Below the pieces are notes generated by a model. That model worked only from the letters and a program-made list of their open reading frames with translations. It was not told the origin of the DNA and ran no database searches. A program made the position numbers and the translations under genes. 15,042 bases of DNA from contig CAZCMD010000122.1 of NCBI GenBank assembly GCA_964499695.1, positions 1 through 15,042 of the forward strand. Reading direction: 5' to 3'. The stretch is from JAAZBV01 sp964499695. Lineage in GTDB: Bacteria; Desulfobacterota; DSM-4660; Desulfatiglandales; HGW-15. Below, piece by piece: positions 14,705-15,042 of the stretch (position 1 is its first letter; the number at the start of each line of letters is the position of its first letter).

Positions 14705-14854
14705 ATGATAATAAGGAGAATGCTACTTATTATCGTATCGCAATTGTTATTAGTTTCAGTTTGTGCGTCAATGGAAAAATCCAAAGACCCCGTTAAAAGG
14801 GGATATAGAATGGCAAGCGATGAATGTATAAGATTTGGTCTATGCCGTGGGTAG
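14705..14854 (+). CDS. 49-residue membrane or secreted peptide
   Basis: A short frame with a good start: GAGG at 14693-14696 lies 8 bases ahead of the ATG. Residues 1-5 are basic (MIIRR) and residues 6-19 are hydrophobic (MLLIIVSQLLLVSV), followed by C20-A-S. This could be a lipoprotein-type signal, though V at -1 is atypical for a lipobox. The remaining 27 residues are charged (SKDPVKRGYRMASDE) and end IRFGLCRG with two cysteines (C41, C47). It is transcribed away from the hypothetical gene on the other strand. A candidate promoter, TTGCAT (14622-14627) and TTATAA (14646-14651) with 18-base spacing, lies ahead. No family recognised; it could also be a chance frame or a truncated lipoprotein. 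Confidence 0.45.
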   Translation: MIIRRMLLIIVSQLLLVSVCASMEKSKDPVKRGYRMASDECIRFGLCRG

Positions 14855-14984
14855 TATGTTTTAAAATGTGTAGAAAAAAGGCCGGAATCAACAAAGAAAT
14901 AGACATTCTCTTTCGTTAGTCTTAATAAGAGGAATCTGAAAACAATAGATATAAATGCATAAAATGTAACCCGGAATACTTAAG

Positions 14985-15042
14985 ATGAATCTCCCTCTTG
15001 TTAAGACCGCAAAAGAATTTCTGCCGCTCAAGGAGTATTTTA
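14985..15042 (+). CDS. Possible 5' end of a further gene, cut by the window edge
   Basis: ATG 14985 opens a frame of 19 codons (MNLPLVKTAKEFLPLKEYF) that is still open at the window end. An in-frame stop lies at 14967. The ribosome-binding site is weak (GGA at 14973). It is too short to identify and may not be a gene. Confidence 0.3.
   Translation, partial: MNLPLVKTAKEFLPLKEYF

Overview
The window looks like part of a draft or metagenome-assembled chromosome from an anaerobic member of the Desulfobacterota (former Deltaproteobacteria). This is inferred from the gene mix: a Tat-exported UGSC-domain protein, an orphan UroD/MtaA-like corrinoid-methyltransferase relative, a sigma-54 enhancer-binding protein, a stand-alone DksA/TraR-like protein, and a c-di-GMP-I riboswitch in front of a PKD-repeat surface protein. 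The genus cannot be fixed by reading. A run of exactly 100 N (5438-5537) is a placeholder assembly gap inside the repeat gene.

Layout. 73-1971 (+) encodes a Tat-exported protein with an N-terminal UGSC-type domain that has lost its U/C active-site residues. 2082-2714 (+) encodes a small secreted cysteine-rich protein. Facing it, 2737-4254 (-) encodes a Tat-exported aldo/keto reductase with a C-terminal beta-sandwich domain. The 450-base intergenic region to its right holds the reductase promoter, a sigma-54-like promoter, a cyclic di-GMP-I riboswitch and a helix that can sequester a ribosome-binding site. They precede 4704-7210 (+), a secreted protein with a strict 288-bp (96-residue) PKD-like repeat and two C-terminal tandem modules. 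A strong terminator follows.

7481-8479 (+) is a monocistronic UroD/MtaA-family gene with near-consensus sigma-70 elements and its own terminator. 8709-10115 (+) encodes an NtrC-type sigma-54 activator with a degenerate receiver and a GAFTSA loop. Directly downstream, a good sigma-54 promoter (10181-10196) precedes 10323-10994, a DksA/TraR-like zinc-finger protein. This suggests a local activator-target pair. Next come a C-terminal remnant of a MATE-type transporter and a pair of inverted REP-like palindromes (11196-11314).

The right part holds a tightly overlapping leftward operon: ECF sigma factor (13878-13246), membrane-anchored anti-sigma-like protein (13249-11933) and a SecD-P1-head-like protein (11933-11439). 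Further right lie a leftward hypothetical gene (14627-14232) with its own terminator, a 49-codon membrane/secreted peptide gene (14705-14854) and a possible truncated ORF at the edge.

The common themes are envelope and surface functions, and layered regulation (c-di-GMP, sigma-54, ECF sigma, DksA-like). The strongest signals worth following are the riboswitch/sigma-54 control of the repeat protein, the activator-DksA pair, the UGSC-less UGSC protein, and the ECF operon with a SecD-P1-like third gene. No CRISPR array, transposase gene, tRNA or rRNA was seen.
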